Source: Nitrospira sp. (GTDB lineage Bacteria > Nitrospirota > Thermodesulfovibrionia > Thermodesulfovibrionales > SM23-35). Taken from it: a DNA stretch of 18,980 bases. The notes beneath the pieces are model-generated. The model was given only the letters and a program-made list of their open reading frames with translations, did no database searches and was not told the DNA's origin. Position 1 is the first letter of the stretch. Each line of letters begins with the position of its first letter. Shown piece by piece: positions 1 to 7,300 of this stretch. A program made the translations under genes and the position numbers. The DNA is taken from the NCBI GenBank assembly GCA_016873575.1, contig VGWY01000021.1, forward strand, positions 1-18,980, read 5' to 3'.

Positions 1-59
1 TTTTGCAATCGTAAACGTTCCTGTTCGCTCAGTTGTACCAGAAATTGTTTTTGGCTCAT
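1..59 (-). CDS. Transposase N-terminus (IS630-like), cut by window edge
   Basis: The complementary strand reads ATG at 59-57 followed by 19 open codons to the window edge (MSQKQFLVQLSEQERLRLQK). A strong AGGAGG Shine-Dalgarno lies at 70-65, five bases upstream. The 'V.LSEQER..LQ' opening resembles the start of IS630-family DDE transposases, whose first helix-turn-helix often begins with an 'L(S/T)xxER' phrase. Only the first ~20 residues are visible, so the family call is weak, but a real start with a good ribosome site and its own promoter is clear. It lies immediately downstream of a flavoprotein gene that stops early, which fits an inserted mobile element. Confidence 0.5.
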   Translation of the reverse strand, partial: MSQKQFLVQLSEQERLRLQ

Positions 60-79
60 GGACACCTCCTTTTCAGAAG

Positions 80-108
80 ATAGTACCACGAAAAGCCAGA
101 ACTATCAA
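80..108 (-). promoter_or_regulatory. Promoter of the putative transposase gene
   Basis: On the minus strand a -35 box TTGATA (108-103) and a -10 box TACTAT (85-80) are separated by exactly 17 bases, followed by AGGAGG and the ATG at 59. The -35 box overlaps the TGA stop (107-105) of the truncated flavoprotein. That is expected if the promoter belongs to an element that landed in that gene. Transcription would start near 73. Confidence 0.5.
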
Positions 109-593
109 TAATTAAGTTGACAATGTAGTAGTGTCATTTCATGAGATTTGAAGTGTTGAACGTAGCCACGTTCTGTCATCTGCTCCTCTGTGGTATTCAT
201 CGTATAGATGAACCCCGTCTTAATCTTTCTGGGGAAAAGAGACTGTGGGGGATCGGTATATGTCAGATATGGAAACAGTAAACGCTCCATAAATGATTTC
301 ATCTCTCCAGAAACAGTGCCAAAATAGATTGGTGAGCCTAAGATTATGGCATCGGCTTTTTCAATTTTCCTAAAGACTGGTGTCAGGTCATCCTTGACTG
401 CACACCTACCATAACTTTTGCCCCCTTTGGTCTTACAGGCAAAACAGCTTATACATCCTTTAAAGTTTAGATCATACAAATGAATAAGTTCTGTTTTTGC
501 CCCCCGTGAGGCAGCTCCTTCAAGAGCCTTCTCAAGCAATGTTGCCGTGTTCCATTTTTTTCTTGGACTTCCGTTAAATGCAATAATTCTCAT
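105..593 (-). pseudogene. Flavodoxin/NADPH-dependent FMN reductase family protein, 3'-truncated
   Basis: The 162-residue product opens with the flavin phosphate-binding signature GSPRKKWNTATL, then has CISCFACK, a further Cys in YGRCAVKDD, and ADAIILGSPIYFGTVSGEMKSFMERL, all typical of iron-sulfur-flavoprotein-like FMN reductases. Such proteins usually run on for another 30-60 residues after the 'MN(T/V)TEEQM' segment. Here the reading continues only through FKSHEMT, then shows an unrelated tail (LLHCQLNY) and stops. The ATG at 593 is preferred over an in-frame GTG at 602 because GAGGTG lies six bases before it. The missing C-terminus plus the adjacent transposase start indicate truncation by an insertion sequence near 120-135. 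Substrate unknown; residual activity doubtful. Confidence 0.7.
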
Positions 594-833
594 AAGTGAC
601 ACCTCAATTGTTTGATATTCAGATTATGTCATATGTCCGTAATATTTGGAATCTTCATAATATCTGCAAGCAGGGCTACAGACATACCACAACCCAAAAC
701 CATTTTCACAGGACATCAAGGCTTTTGATACCCGAAAACAGTTTTTTGTGTTTTGTGTGTGAAATGGGTAAGACATCCTCACCCCCTGCCTATCCTGAAA
801 CCACAAAAACAACTCAATACAGTAAAATTCTAT

Positions 834-1223
834 ATGGCTTCCCAATCAAAAAAGAAAACCAAAAACCACCCCCTCCTTTGGGCTGTTGAATCCCTCATGG
901 AAGAGCCCAGCTATTTGGAAAAACCCATGTTTGGATGTCTTGCGATTTATCTGCATGGGAGGCTTATGCTTGTTCTTGCATCAGGAGAAGAACCCTGGGA
1001 TGGTTTGTTGATCCCGACTGAACATCAGTTCCATGATGCTATTGTGAAAGAGTTCCAGGATGTAGTTCAACACCCCGTCCTGAAAAAATGGCTTTACTTG
1101 CCTGAAGCAACAGAGGATTTTGAAACAGTGGCTTCTGATATTGTTGAGGCAGTCAAGATGAACGACCAGAGGTTTGGAGTGGAACCCCAAGAACGGATTT
1201 CAAAGAGAAAAAGAAAAGCATGA
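834..1223 (+). CDS. Conserved hypothetical protein, possibly TfoX-N-like
   Basis: From ATG 834 the product is 129 residues: a Lys-rich start, then ESLMEEPSYLEKPMFGCLAIYLHGRLMLVLASG, a WDGLLIPTEH segment, HPVLKKWLYLPE, and a basic C-terminus. The 'KPMFGCLA.Y..G.L.L' opening recalls TfoX N-terminal-domain or YjbR-type small alpha/beta folds, but I do not recognise a characterised family. Upstream in-frame starts (753) would add a low-complexity, Pro-rich leader that does not look like protein, so 834 is chosen. There is no Shine-Dalgarno; a TAAAAT box lies only five bases upstream. Its stop overlaps the next start as ATGA (1220-1223), so the two are probably translated together. Function unknown. 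Confidence 0.65.
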   Translation: MASQSKKKTKNHPLLWAVESLMEEPSYLEKPMFGCLAIYLHGRLMLVLASGEEPWDGLLIPTEHQFHDAIVKEFQDVVQHPVLKKWLYLPEATEDFETVASDIVEAVKMNDQRFGVEPQERISKRKRKA

Positions 1224-1726
1224 GAATCATCCATTGCACCCGAAAACTCCTGAAAGAACTCGATGTCCCTCTTGTCGAACCTGACAAGGTTCCTTTGCCT
1301 ACTGAAGGACTTGGGAACTGGTACGCTAACCTACTGAGAATAGACAGGAGAAAGTGCCTCCTATTCACCAATGAGAAATCCCTTTATACATTTCTTATCC
1401 CAAAAGTCCTAAAAGCTAACCTGAAGAGCATGGAGCAGGAGTTTCTTATTCACCTCAGTTACAATCTTCAGAGTGAGGGTTTCGGGCTTGATGTGATAAA
1501 CAGGGTAATGCAGGAATATCAGGAGGTAGGCTTTGCTAAGACTGCAAGCAAGAAGGTGCTTGGCTCGATGAATCAGCTTACCTTCGAGTATGAGGTTCTG
1601 ATTGAGCAGAAGGAGGGGATGGAGAACATCAGACTTCTGGACCTCAATAAGCATATAAACAGAACCATCATGGGAGCATTAAAGTATAAGTATCCGATTG
1701 AGGCTTTGAAGAATCTACTTAAATAA
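1220..1726 (+). CDS. DUF6933 domain-containing protein
   Basis: This 168-residue protein shows the layout I associate with DUF6933: an N-terminal 'MRIIHCTRKLLKEL' strand-helix, GNWYANLLRIDRRKCLLFTN near residues 31-50, a central FAKTASKKVLGSMNQLTFEYE, and a C-terminal LNKHINRTIMGALKYKYPIEAL. Length matches the family (about 160-180). No catalytic residues can be assigned and the biochemical role is unknown. It is cytosolic, with no signal peptide or membrane segment. The start overlaps the stop of the upstream gene by four bases (ATGA), indicating translational coupling and a two-gene unit. The family name is from memory of conserved phrases. Confidence 0.75.
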   Translation: MRIIHCTRKLLKELDVPLVEPDKVPLPTEGLGNWYANLLRIDRRKCLLFTNEKSLYTFLIPKVLKANLKSMEQEFLIHLSYNLQSEGFGLDVINRVMQEYQEVGFAKTASKKVLGSMNQLTFEYEVLIEQKEGMENIRLLDLNKHINRTIMGALKYKYPIEALKNLLK

Positions 1727-1769
1727 CATTGAACAGCACGAACAAAATTCTTAAAACAAAGACTCCATC

Positions 1770-1798
1770 TTTATATTCCCTCCTGATTGAGCTATAAT
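1770..1798 (+). promoter_or_regulatory. Candidate promoter for ROK kinase
   Basis: TTTATA (1770-1775) and a consensus TATAAT (1793-1798) are separated by 17 bases. A second TATAAT at 1835-1840, in an AT-rich stretch with a weak -35, could act as an alternative nearer promoter. Both precede the ROK gene start at 1868. Confidence 0.4.
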
Positions 1799-1867
1799 TG
1801 CCCTTAAATACATTATTTTAAAAGGAATTATTTGTATAATAAATAAAAATTAATGCAGGGAGTTCTC

Positions 1868-2722
1868 ATGGCTTTATATATTGGGCTTGATATTGGCGGT
1901 ACGAAAATCATGGCAGCTTCATCTGACGATAATGGATGCATCCAGAAGAGAACGTGGCAACCAACACCAAGAACCCTCAAAGACGGAATAACCATTCTGA
2001 ATGAAATGATATACGAGGTTAGCAATAACAAAAAAATAGCCGGCATAGGGGCCGCAATCGGTGGGCCTCTAAATTGGAAGCAAGGGGTTGTTTCTCCGCT
2101 TCATCAGCCTGAGTGGCGAAATATACCACTTAAATCCATCATGGAAAAGGAATGGAGTTGTCCGTTCTATGTTGATGTTGACACGAATGTAGCTGCACTC
2201 GGTGAATACACATTAGGGGGAGAAACTGTACGTCACTTTCTTTATATAACCGTCAGTACCGGCATTGGAGGCGGGTATCTCATAGATGGCAAAATTTACA
2301 GGGGTATGAATGATGAGCATCCGGAAGTTGGTCACCAGTCCATAACTTATAGGTGCTCCAATCCCGCAGGAATAACTTGTGAATGCGGAGCTCAGGATTG
2401 TCTGGAGGCTCTTGTGTCTGGTAATGGTATCCGACGTATTTACCACAAACCTGCTGAAGACCTCTATGAAGAAGAATGGGAGGAAGTTACTTACAACCTT
2501 GGACAGGGATTGCGCAACCTGGCTACCATTTATTTGCCAGATGTAATTGTCTTGGGAGGCGGTGTCGCTCTTGGTCGAGGCAACAAATTAATTGATGGAG
2601 TTCAAGAAATTATGAAAAGGAGTCTGAACCTTGTACCTGTGCCTTATGTTCGTATATCAAATCTTGGTTATGACACAGCCTTGATGGGAGCGATTGTCAT
2701 AGCAAAACATGGTTTAGGCTAA
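1868..2722 (+). CDS. ROK family sugar kinase (glucokinase-like)
   Basis: The 284-residue protein is expected to phosphorylate a hexose (glucose or N-acetylated sugar) with ATP in the cytosol. Visible are the phosphate-1 motif LDIGGTK (7-13), a DVDTNVAALGE segment (103-113) in which Asp105 matches the catalytic base, STGIGGG (130-136), EVGH (153-156), and the ROK zinc motif CECGAQDC (Cys171, Cys173, Cys178). These make the family assignment secure. An ATG at 1853 is possible, but the ATG at 1868 has GGGAG six bases upstream and begins right before the first beta strand. It appears monocistronic, with its own promoter. Sugar specificity cannot be read from the sequence; glucokinase and N-acetylmannosamine/glucosamine kinase are alternatives. 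Slightly short for the family (usually 290-320). Confidence 0.88.
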   Translation: MALYIGLDIGGTKIMAASSDDNGCIQKRTWQPTPRTLKDGITILNEMIYEVSNNKKIAGIGAAIGGPLNWKQGVVSPLHQPEWRNIPLKSIMEKEWSCPFYVDVDTNVAALGEYTLGGETVRHFLYITVSTGIGGGYLIDGKIYRGMNDEHPEVGHQSITYRCSNPAGITCECGAQDCLEALVSGNGIRRIYHKPAEDLYEEEWEEVTYNLGQGLRNLATIYLPDVIVLGGGVALGRGNKLIDGVQEIMKRSLNLVPVPYVRISNLGYDTALMGAIVIAKHGLG

Positions 2723-2765
2723 AGGGCACTCCCATTTCCCATTTTCCACCATTTTTTTATTCAAT

Positions 2766-2794
2766 TTGTAAATAATGTTAAGAAAAGATATATT
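2766..2794 (+). promoter_or_regulatory. Candidate promoter for DUF4388 gene
   Basis: TTGTAA (2766-2771) and TATATT (2789-2794) are spaced by 17 bases in the gap after the ROK gene. Transcription from here would start near 2801 and give a roughly 70-base leader before the GTG at 2870. Both boxes match the sigma-70 consensus at four or five of six positions. Confidence 0.35.
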
Positions 2795-2869
2795 ATTGCT
2801 GTGTTTCGGGAAATTGAACGAAAAGATTTTAACACAGCATAAGGGAGCATTGAAGAAACACAAAATACC

Positions 2870-4282
2870 GTGAAAACTATCACCGGTAATATTAAGGATT
2901 TTAGCTTCCCCAAGATTCTTGTCTATTTAAACAGGTACAGGAAAACAGGTGCTTTAACAATTAACACCCCTACCTTCACAAAAAAGGTATACCTGAATAA
3001 AGGAAATATAATTTTTGCTTCATCAACAGCAGAAGATGATAGATTAGGCGAAACACTTATTAAGATAAGAAAGATCACTGTAGACCAATATGACAGATCA
3101 GTAGAACTCCTTAAAAGTACAGGGAAAAGGCAAGGTACTATTCTTGTTGAACTTGGATACTTAACCCCACAAGATCTTGTCTGGAGTGTGAAATACCAGG
3201 TAAAGGAAATAATTCATAGTCTCTTCCAGATTGAAGATGCTGAATTTGAATTCGAAGAGGAAGAGATACCATCCAATGAGGCTATAACACTGCAGATGCG
3301 TATGGGCAATATTATCCATGAAGGGGTAAGGAGTATGAAGAATTTTACGAGGATAGTAAAAGATATGCCTGATATGAATTCTCGTCTGAGGCTGAACGAA
3401 GATTCTGTTACCCTTTTTCAAGAAATGGTACTAAGCCCCAGAGATAAACACATCCTCTCTATGGTTGATGGTAAAAGGACGATCAATGAAATTATTAACA
3501 GTTCATTAGAAGGATCCTTCTCCGCTTTGGAAACGCTCTATATTTTATACGTAATAGGTGTTCTTACAGAACAAAAAGAGAAGATTGAAGAAGCAAGGAA
3601 GACCGTATCATTAGAAGAAATATTGGCGACTGTTCCTGAAGAGAAAGGGGAACAAGAATCTCTCTCCACTCAAAAATCCATAATAACAGATACATCAGAT
3701 GAAACCAAACTGAGCATTCAAGATGCAGGTTCACAAAAGTCCTCTGATATTGCTGAAGCATACATTCAACAAGAACTGCCACCGGAGAAAGAAGAAGTCC
3801 CCCAGAGAGAAGTGCCACAAACTAAAAGGGTTATGACTCAACATCTAATCATTCTATTGATTGCAGTCGCATTTATAGCATCTGCTCTCTCTTTTGTCTT
3901 CTTTACCATGCCAAAGAAGCAACCATCTCTTTCTTATCAATCGAAGGCTCAAATTGAAGACTCTAAAGAAACCAAACGTAATACCTTGCATACGCTCGAA
4001 CTGATTACACTGAAACGTATGATAGCGGATACAACCTTGATGTCTAAACAAGTAAATGAGAAGACATTGAAGAAGATGTTTCTCAATCCAAAAGAGAGGA
4101 ATAAATTAATTGTTAAGAAAGGATTTTTATCGAACATTGATTATGCAGGGAGGTTCACATTATTGCCCATATTAAAAGCTGATGAAAAGAAAATAGAGAG
4201 TATCAGATCGAAAAAACAAAACAGTAAAGTTAAAACCCCCGCCTCTAAAAAACGAGGGGAAAGGCAACGCAGCAAAGAATAG
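2870..4282 (+). CDS. DUF4388 (PATAN-like) protein with one membrane segment
   Basis: The 470-residue protein starts with a DUF4388 domain (about 1-230). GNIKDFSFPKILVYLNRYRKTGAL, then KVYLNKGNIIFASS, DRLGETL, GTILVELGYL and QVKEIIHSLFQ are typical of this domain, which occurs in deltaproteobacterial and Nitrospirota regulatory and gliding/signalling proteins. A Glu/Lys/Ser-rich linker (about 235-320) leads to one strongly hydrophobic segment, HLIILLIAVAFIASALSF (about 325-345). The final 120 residues are Lys-rich and match nothing I recognise. The likely topology is a cytosolic PATAN domain with an extracytoplasmic tail. The start is GTG; the nearest purine-rich site (AAGGGAG, 2841-2847) is 22 bases away, so initiation is uncertain. 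The next two genes encode exported proteins, but no functional link is proven. Confidence 0.72.
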   Translation: MKTITGNIKDFSFPKILVYLNRYRKTGALTINTPTFTKKVYLNKGNIIFASSTAEDDRLGETLIKIRKITVDQYDRSVELLKSTGKRQGTILVELGYLTPQDLVWSVKYQVKEIIHSLFQIEDAEFEFEEEEIPSNEAITLQMRMGNIIHEGVRSMKNFTRIVKDMPDMNSRLRLNEDSVTLFQEMVLSPRDKHILSMVDGKRTINEIINSSLEGSFSALETLYILYVIGVLTEQKEKIEEARKTVSLEEILATVPEEKGEQESLSTQKSIITDTSDETKLSIQDAGSQKSSDIAEAYIQQELPPEKEEVPQREVPQTKRVMTQHLIILLIAVAFIASALSFVFFTMPKKQPSLSYQSKAQIEDSKETKRNTLHTLELITLKRMIADTTLMSKQVNEKTLKKMFLNPKERNKLIVKKGFLSNIDYAGRFTLLPILKADEKKIESIRSKKQNSKVKTPASKKRGERQRSKE

Positions 4283-4304
4283 TAAAATGTGTTATTTTTT
4301 AAGA

Positions 4305-4395
4305 TAGAGGCTCTTGCAAAAGTCTTTTTTCTGTCACCCTGAACTTGTTTCAGCATCTATTAAAATCAATAGGGAGACCCTGAAATAAATTCATA
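4305..4395 (+). repeat. Dispersed intergenic repeat fragment
   Basis: The stretch holds 'GAGGCTCTTGCAAAAGTC', a T-run, then 'GTCACCCTGAACTTGTTTCAG' split around 'AGGGAGACCCTGAAATAAATTCA'. The pieces CCCTGAA...TTCAGC and GACCCTGAAATAAATTCA form imperfect palindromic halves. These phrases are familiar from dispersed intergenic repeats in Nitrospirota and Desulfobacterota genomes; their complement yields the recurrent spurious peptide 'MLKQVQGDRK'. The copy looks partial or degenerate. It sits immediately upstream of the metallopeptidase start, so it may affect that gene's promoter or leader. Confidence 0.5.
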
Positions 4396-4405
4396 GTAAT
4401 GCCAT

Positions 4406-5311
4406 ATGGTTACGATGATTTTAAGAGTGTTCTTTTTGCTGCCCACATTATCCCTACTTATTTTATTGAACCCTCTCCATGCGGAAACAAAATCTCTTCA
4501 GAGTAAGGAGGTCATAGTAATTTTTGAAGCGCCTCAGGTAGGCGTGGCTGAAGAGGTTGCAAAGGTGTATCCGTCTATTAAGAGGGAACTCACTAAGACC
4601 CTGGAATGGGAGGTAGACTTCATGCCCGTTGTTTTTCTTGATAAAGGGGGAGACACCCTGAAGAAAACTACTAAAAGCGACATGTTTGTTGCATATGCTG
4701 TCCCCGAAAAAAACTTTATTGTACTTGATACCTTAAGAGTTTACGCTAAACCATTTTCTCTTGAATCGACCCTAAAGCACGAGTTGTGTCACCTTCTTCT
4801 TCACCGCAATATTGAAAGATTGCCAAGGTGGCTTGATGAAGGGGTCTGCCAGTGGGCAAGTGGGGGTATTGCGGAGTTCTTGACAGAAGACGGCAGACAG
4901 ACCCTTCATAAAGCTACTGTGACAGGCAAGCTTATTGGTATAAGAGAACTTGATAGGTTTCCCCCAGATGCACTTATCCTTGCATATGAAGAAAGTAAAA
5001 GCATTGTTGAGTATATCGAGAGTAAGTATGGCAAGCAGGGAATTCTCCATGTGCTTAAATATCTGAAGGAGGGGTATTCCCTGGAAGATTCCTTCCTGAG
5101 AGGACTGTCTGTTACAACTTCAGAACTCGAGGTTAAGTGGCATACTTATCTTAAGAGAAAGCATACATGGTTTTCATACCTGAGCAGCAATTTATATGGG
5201 ATACTATTTCTCGTTGCTGCCCTGGCTACAATGTTGGGCTTTATGAGGATGATAAAAAGGAAGAGGGAATACCTCGATGAAACTGAAGATGATGATATTA
5301 AACACCAGTAA
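4406..5311 (+). CDS. Secreted or anchored MA-like metallopeptidase (HELCH)
   Basis: This is a 301-residue exported zinc peptidase candidate. A signal peptide spans about 1-26 (MILRVFFLLPTLSLLILLNPLHA). The zinc motif is HELCH at 125-129, followed by LPRWLDEGVCQW with Glu145 in the third-ligand position, the arrangement of gluzincin peptidases of the 'peptidase MA' group. The following IRELDRFP...AYEESKSIVEYIESKYG is also typical of that group. A C-terminal hydrophobic segment (about 268-288, ILFLVAALATMLGF) followed by RMIKRKRE suggests membrane anchoring with the catalytic domain outside. The ATG at 4406 has no clear Shine-Dalgarno; ATG 4415 is an alternative that leaves the signal peptide intact. 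The substrate is unknown. Confidence 0.78.
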   Translation: MVTMILRVFFLLPTLSLLILLNPLHAETKSLQSKEVIVIFEAPQVGVAEEVAKVYPSIKRELTKTLEWEVDFMPVVFLDKGGDTLKKTTKSDMFVAYAVPEKNFIVLDTLRVYAKPFSLESTLKHELCHLLLHRNIERLPRWLDEGVCQWASGGIAEFLTEDGRQTLHKATVTGKLIGIRELDRFPPDALILAYEESKSIVEYIESKYGKQGILHVLKYLKEGYSLEDSFLRGLSVTTSELEVKWHTYLKRKHTWFSYLSSNLYGILFLVAALATMLGFMRMIKRKREYLDETEDDDIKHQ

Positions 5312-5366
5312 ATTAAACCTTCAATGTGTGGTGTTTTAACCTTTGCTTAGAAATGCCTCTATCTGG

Positions 5367-5372
5367 TATAAT
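5367..5372 (+). promoter_or_regulatory. -10 box suggesting a leaderless transcript
   Basis: A consensus TATAAT ends six bases before the ATG at 5379, and no Shine-Dalgarno precedes that ATG. The best -35 is weak (TTGCTT, 5343-5348, 18-base spacer). Transcription would begin at about the start codon. Confidence 0.35.
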
Positions 5373-5378
5373 GAGCCA

Positions 5379-6098
5379 ATGTTTCTAAAGCTATTTTTAG
5401 TTGCGTCTTTCGTACTGATCCCCTCCCTATCATTCGCATGGGGGCCATTAACACATGTATATCTCGGTAACGAGATTTATTACTTAGGTGCGCTGCTGCC
5501 CGCAGGGGTTTTGAAGTTGTTAAAGCGATACCGGGAGGATTATTTGTATGGCAATCTTATGGCTGATACCATCCTGGCAAAAAAACTTTTGCCTGCAGAA
5601 AAGAATACCCACAGTTGGGAAGTAGCACTGAGCCTGTTTGAATCGGCGCAGAAATCCTCTGAAAAGGCATTTTCCCTTGGCTACATGAGTCATCTGGCTG
5701 CAGATACTGTTGCTCATAACATATATACACCGAATAGTAAAAACATCGAGCATACGTTTCTTGAATTACGCGCAGACAGTCTCATCGCGAGACGATACTG
5801 GGCTCAAGCCGTGAGAATTAATAAGCAGATTCGATATAGAAACGACATTTTCCTTGAGAAGTCCGTCGACCCTGCTATATTCACATTCAAGACCAATAAA
5901 CGTATATTTAGGGGGATAGTTTTTTTATCAATTTTTAATAGGGAACGATTCGGTAATTTTATCGACAGAAATCTTATCTTCTCAGTAAAAAAAGAAGATA
6001 TCAAGAAACTTCATGCAGAATCCATCGATAGAATGATTGATGTCCTCTGTAATGGAGACCACTCTGCTGTTCTCAAGAAAAATCCAATTGCACAATAA
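5379..6098 (+). CDS. Zinc-dependent phospholipase C family, secreted
   Basis: The 239-residue product has a signal peptide (MFLKLFLVASFVLIPSLSFA). Mature sequence would begin WGPLTH, matching the family feature that the new N-terminal Trp amino group and nearby His bind zinc. Further ligand-like residues follow: YGNLMADTI, NTHSWEVAL and LGYMSHLAADTVAH, the H-x3-D-x3-H arrangement of the zinc-dependent phospholipase C/S1-P1 nuclease fold. Phospholipid or phosphoester hydrolysis outside the membrane is therefore likely, though the exact substrate is not readable. Upstream in-frame TTG (5343) would place residues before the signal peptide, so the ATG is preferred. It follows the peptidase gene by 67 bases. 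Confidence 0.75.
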   Translation: MFLKLFLVASFVLIPSLSFAWGPLTHVYLGNEIYYLGALLPAGVLKLLKRYREDYLYGNLMADTILAKKLLPAEKNTHSWEVALSLFESAQKSSEKAFSLGYMSHLAADTVAHNIYTPNSKNIEHTFLELRADSLIARRYWAQAVRINKQIRYRNDIFLEKSVDPAIFTFKTNKRIFRGIVFLSIFNRERFGNFIDRNLIFSVKKEDIKKLHAESIDRMIDVLCNGDHSAVLKKNPIAQ

Positions 6099-6147
6099 GA
6101 TATTGGTGTCCTGTTTCAAACCCCTCTTTCCGCTGTTATTTCAATGA

Positions 6148-6179
6148 CAATAGGTTAGTAGGACACTAATAACCTATTG
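6148..6179 (+). promoter_or_regulatory. Perfect 10-bp inverted repeat (operator candidate) before pheA
   Basis: CAATAGGTTA (6148-6157) and its exact complement TAACCTATTG (6170-6179) flank a 12-base spacer. The dyad covers the -35 region of the pheA promoter, the position for a repressor operator. It could also form a stem in an upstream transcript. It is not followed by a T-run, so it is unlike a terminator. Confidence 0.45.
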
Positions 6180-6189
6180 ATGGTATAAT
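6160..6189 (+). promoter_or_regulatory. Promoter of the pheA-led aromatic operon
   Basis: Consensus TATAAT at 6184-6189 with AGGACA (6160-6165) 18 bases upstream. Transcription would start near 6196, giving a leader of about 34 bases containing GAGGGG (6215-6220) before the ATG at 6230. No other comparably good promoter is visible before the aromatic and restriction genes. Confidence 0.5.
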
Positions 6190-6229
6190 AGACACCTATT
6201 CTATTCAAACCCAAAGAGGGGTGCTTGAG

Positions 6230-7300
6230 ATGGGAGAACTCGAAAAACTAAGAAAAGAGATAGATGAGATTGATAATCAGATACTTGAGCTCCTGAACAA
6301 AAGGGCGCATGTTGTTATTGAAATTGCGCATATCAAACGAAATAAGAATGCAAAATTCTATTCCCCTGAACGTGAAAGGGAAATATTAGAACGTCTTACA
6401 TCCCTGAACAAAGGGCCATTCCCAAATGATACCCTGAAAGTAATATACAGGGAAATCCTCTCTGCATCACTTTCCCTCGAGGAACCATTAAAGGTTGCAT
6501 GTCTGGGACCGCTTGCTACCTTCACACATCTTGCAGCATTGAGACACTTTGGTTCATCTGCCTTGTTTGTGCCTGCTGAAAGTATCAAGGGTGTATTCGA
6601 TGTCGTTGAATCAAAAAGGGCAGAATTTGGAGTTGTTCCAATCGAAAACTCAAATGAGGGAGTTATCAGCTATACGCTGGATATGTTCATGGACTATGAC
6701 CTTAAGGTCTCTGCTGAGGTTATGCTCGAAATAACCCATAACCTCCTTTCAAAGAGTGGTGATAAGACAAAGATCAAAAAGGTCTACTCCTTTTCACCTG
6801 CAACTGCACAATGCAGGCGTTGGATCGCATCAAACCTTCCAGGGATACCCATTGTCGAAGCTACGAGTACAGCCAGGGCAGCAGAGCTTGCGGCCCAGGA
6901 TGATGAGGCATCTGCAATAGCGAGTGAATTGGCTGCAAAGCTTTATAACTTAAATTTCGTCGAGAAGAATATCGAAGATAGCAAGCACAACTTTACAAGA
7001 TTCCTTGTTATTTCAAAGAAATTTCCTTCAAAGACCGGAAGGGATAAGACATCCATTATGTTCTCAATTAAAGATAAACCAGGAGCCCTCTATGACATCC
7101 TTTCTCCTTTCAAAAAGTCAAAGATTAACCTGACAAAGATAGAGTCAAGACCTTCTAAGAGAAAAGCATGGGAGTATATCTTTTTTGTGGATATGGAAGG
7201 ACATATAGATGACAAAAAGGTAAGAAAGGCTCTTGATAATATGAAAGATAGCTGCCTTTATCTCAAGATTCTTGGCTCCTATCCACACGGTGGCTTTTAA
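6230..7300 (+). CDS. pheA: Bifunctional chorismate mutase / prephenate dehydratase (P-protein)
   Basis: This 356-residue enzyme makes phenylpyruvate from chorismate via prephenate. An AroQ-type chorismate mutase helical domain covers about 1-85 (LRKEIDEIDNQILELLNKRA). Prephenate dehydratase covers about 88-265 (LGPLATFTHLAA, VVPIENSNEGV, TARAAELAA), with the catalytic NFTRF at 254-258. The C-terminal ACT domain (about 272-350) has PGAL (284-287) and ESRP (305-308), which in this family bind phenylalanine for feedback inhibition. The ATG at 6230 has GAGGGG nine bases upstream; a GTG at 6221 abuts that site and is rejected. The stop TAATG overlaps the hisC start by one base, marking the head of the aromatic operon. 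Confidence 0.96.
   Translation: MGELEKLRKEIDEIDNQILELLNKRAHVVIEIAHIKRNKNAKFYSPEREREILERLTSLNKGPFPNDTLKVIYREILSASLSLEEPLKVACLGPLATFTHLAALRHFGSSALFVPAESIKGVFDVVESKRAEFGVVPIENSNEGVISYTLDMFMDYDLKVSAEVMLEITHNLLSKSGDKTKIKKVYSFSPATAQCRRWIASNLPGIPIVEATSTARAAELAAQDDEASAIASELAAKLYNLNFVEKNIEDSKHNFTRFLVISKKFPSKTGRDKTSIMFSIKDKPGALYDILSPFKKSKINLTKIESRPSKRKAWEYIFFVDMEGHIDDKKVRKALDNMKDSCLYLKILGSYPHGGF

Noticed and set aside
753..833. Upstream in-frame extension of the 834 gene
   Set aside because: The extra 27 residues are Pro/His-rich and unlike protein, and no ribosome site precedes 753.
596..889. Open frame on + strand ending PPPPLGC
   Set aside because: Low-complexity composition, no family resemblance, overlaps in another frame the better-supported 834-1223 gene and continues into its conserved part.
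4141..4356. Minus-strand frame beginning MLKQVQGDRK
   Set aside because: This is the familiar spurious translation of the dispersed repeat at 4305-4395 and overlaps the DUF4388 gene.
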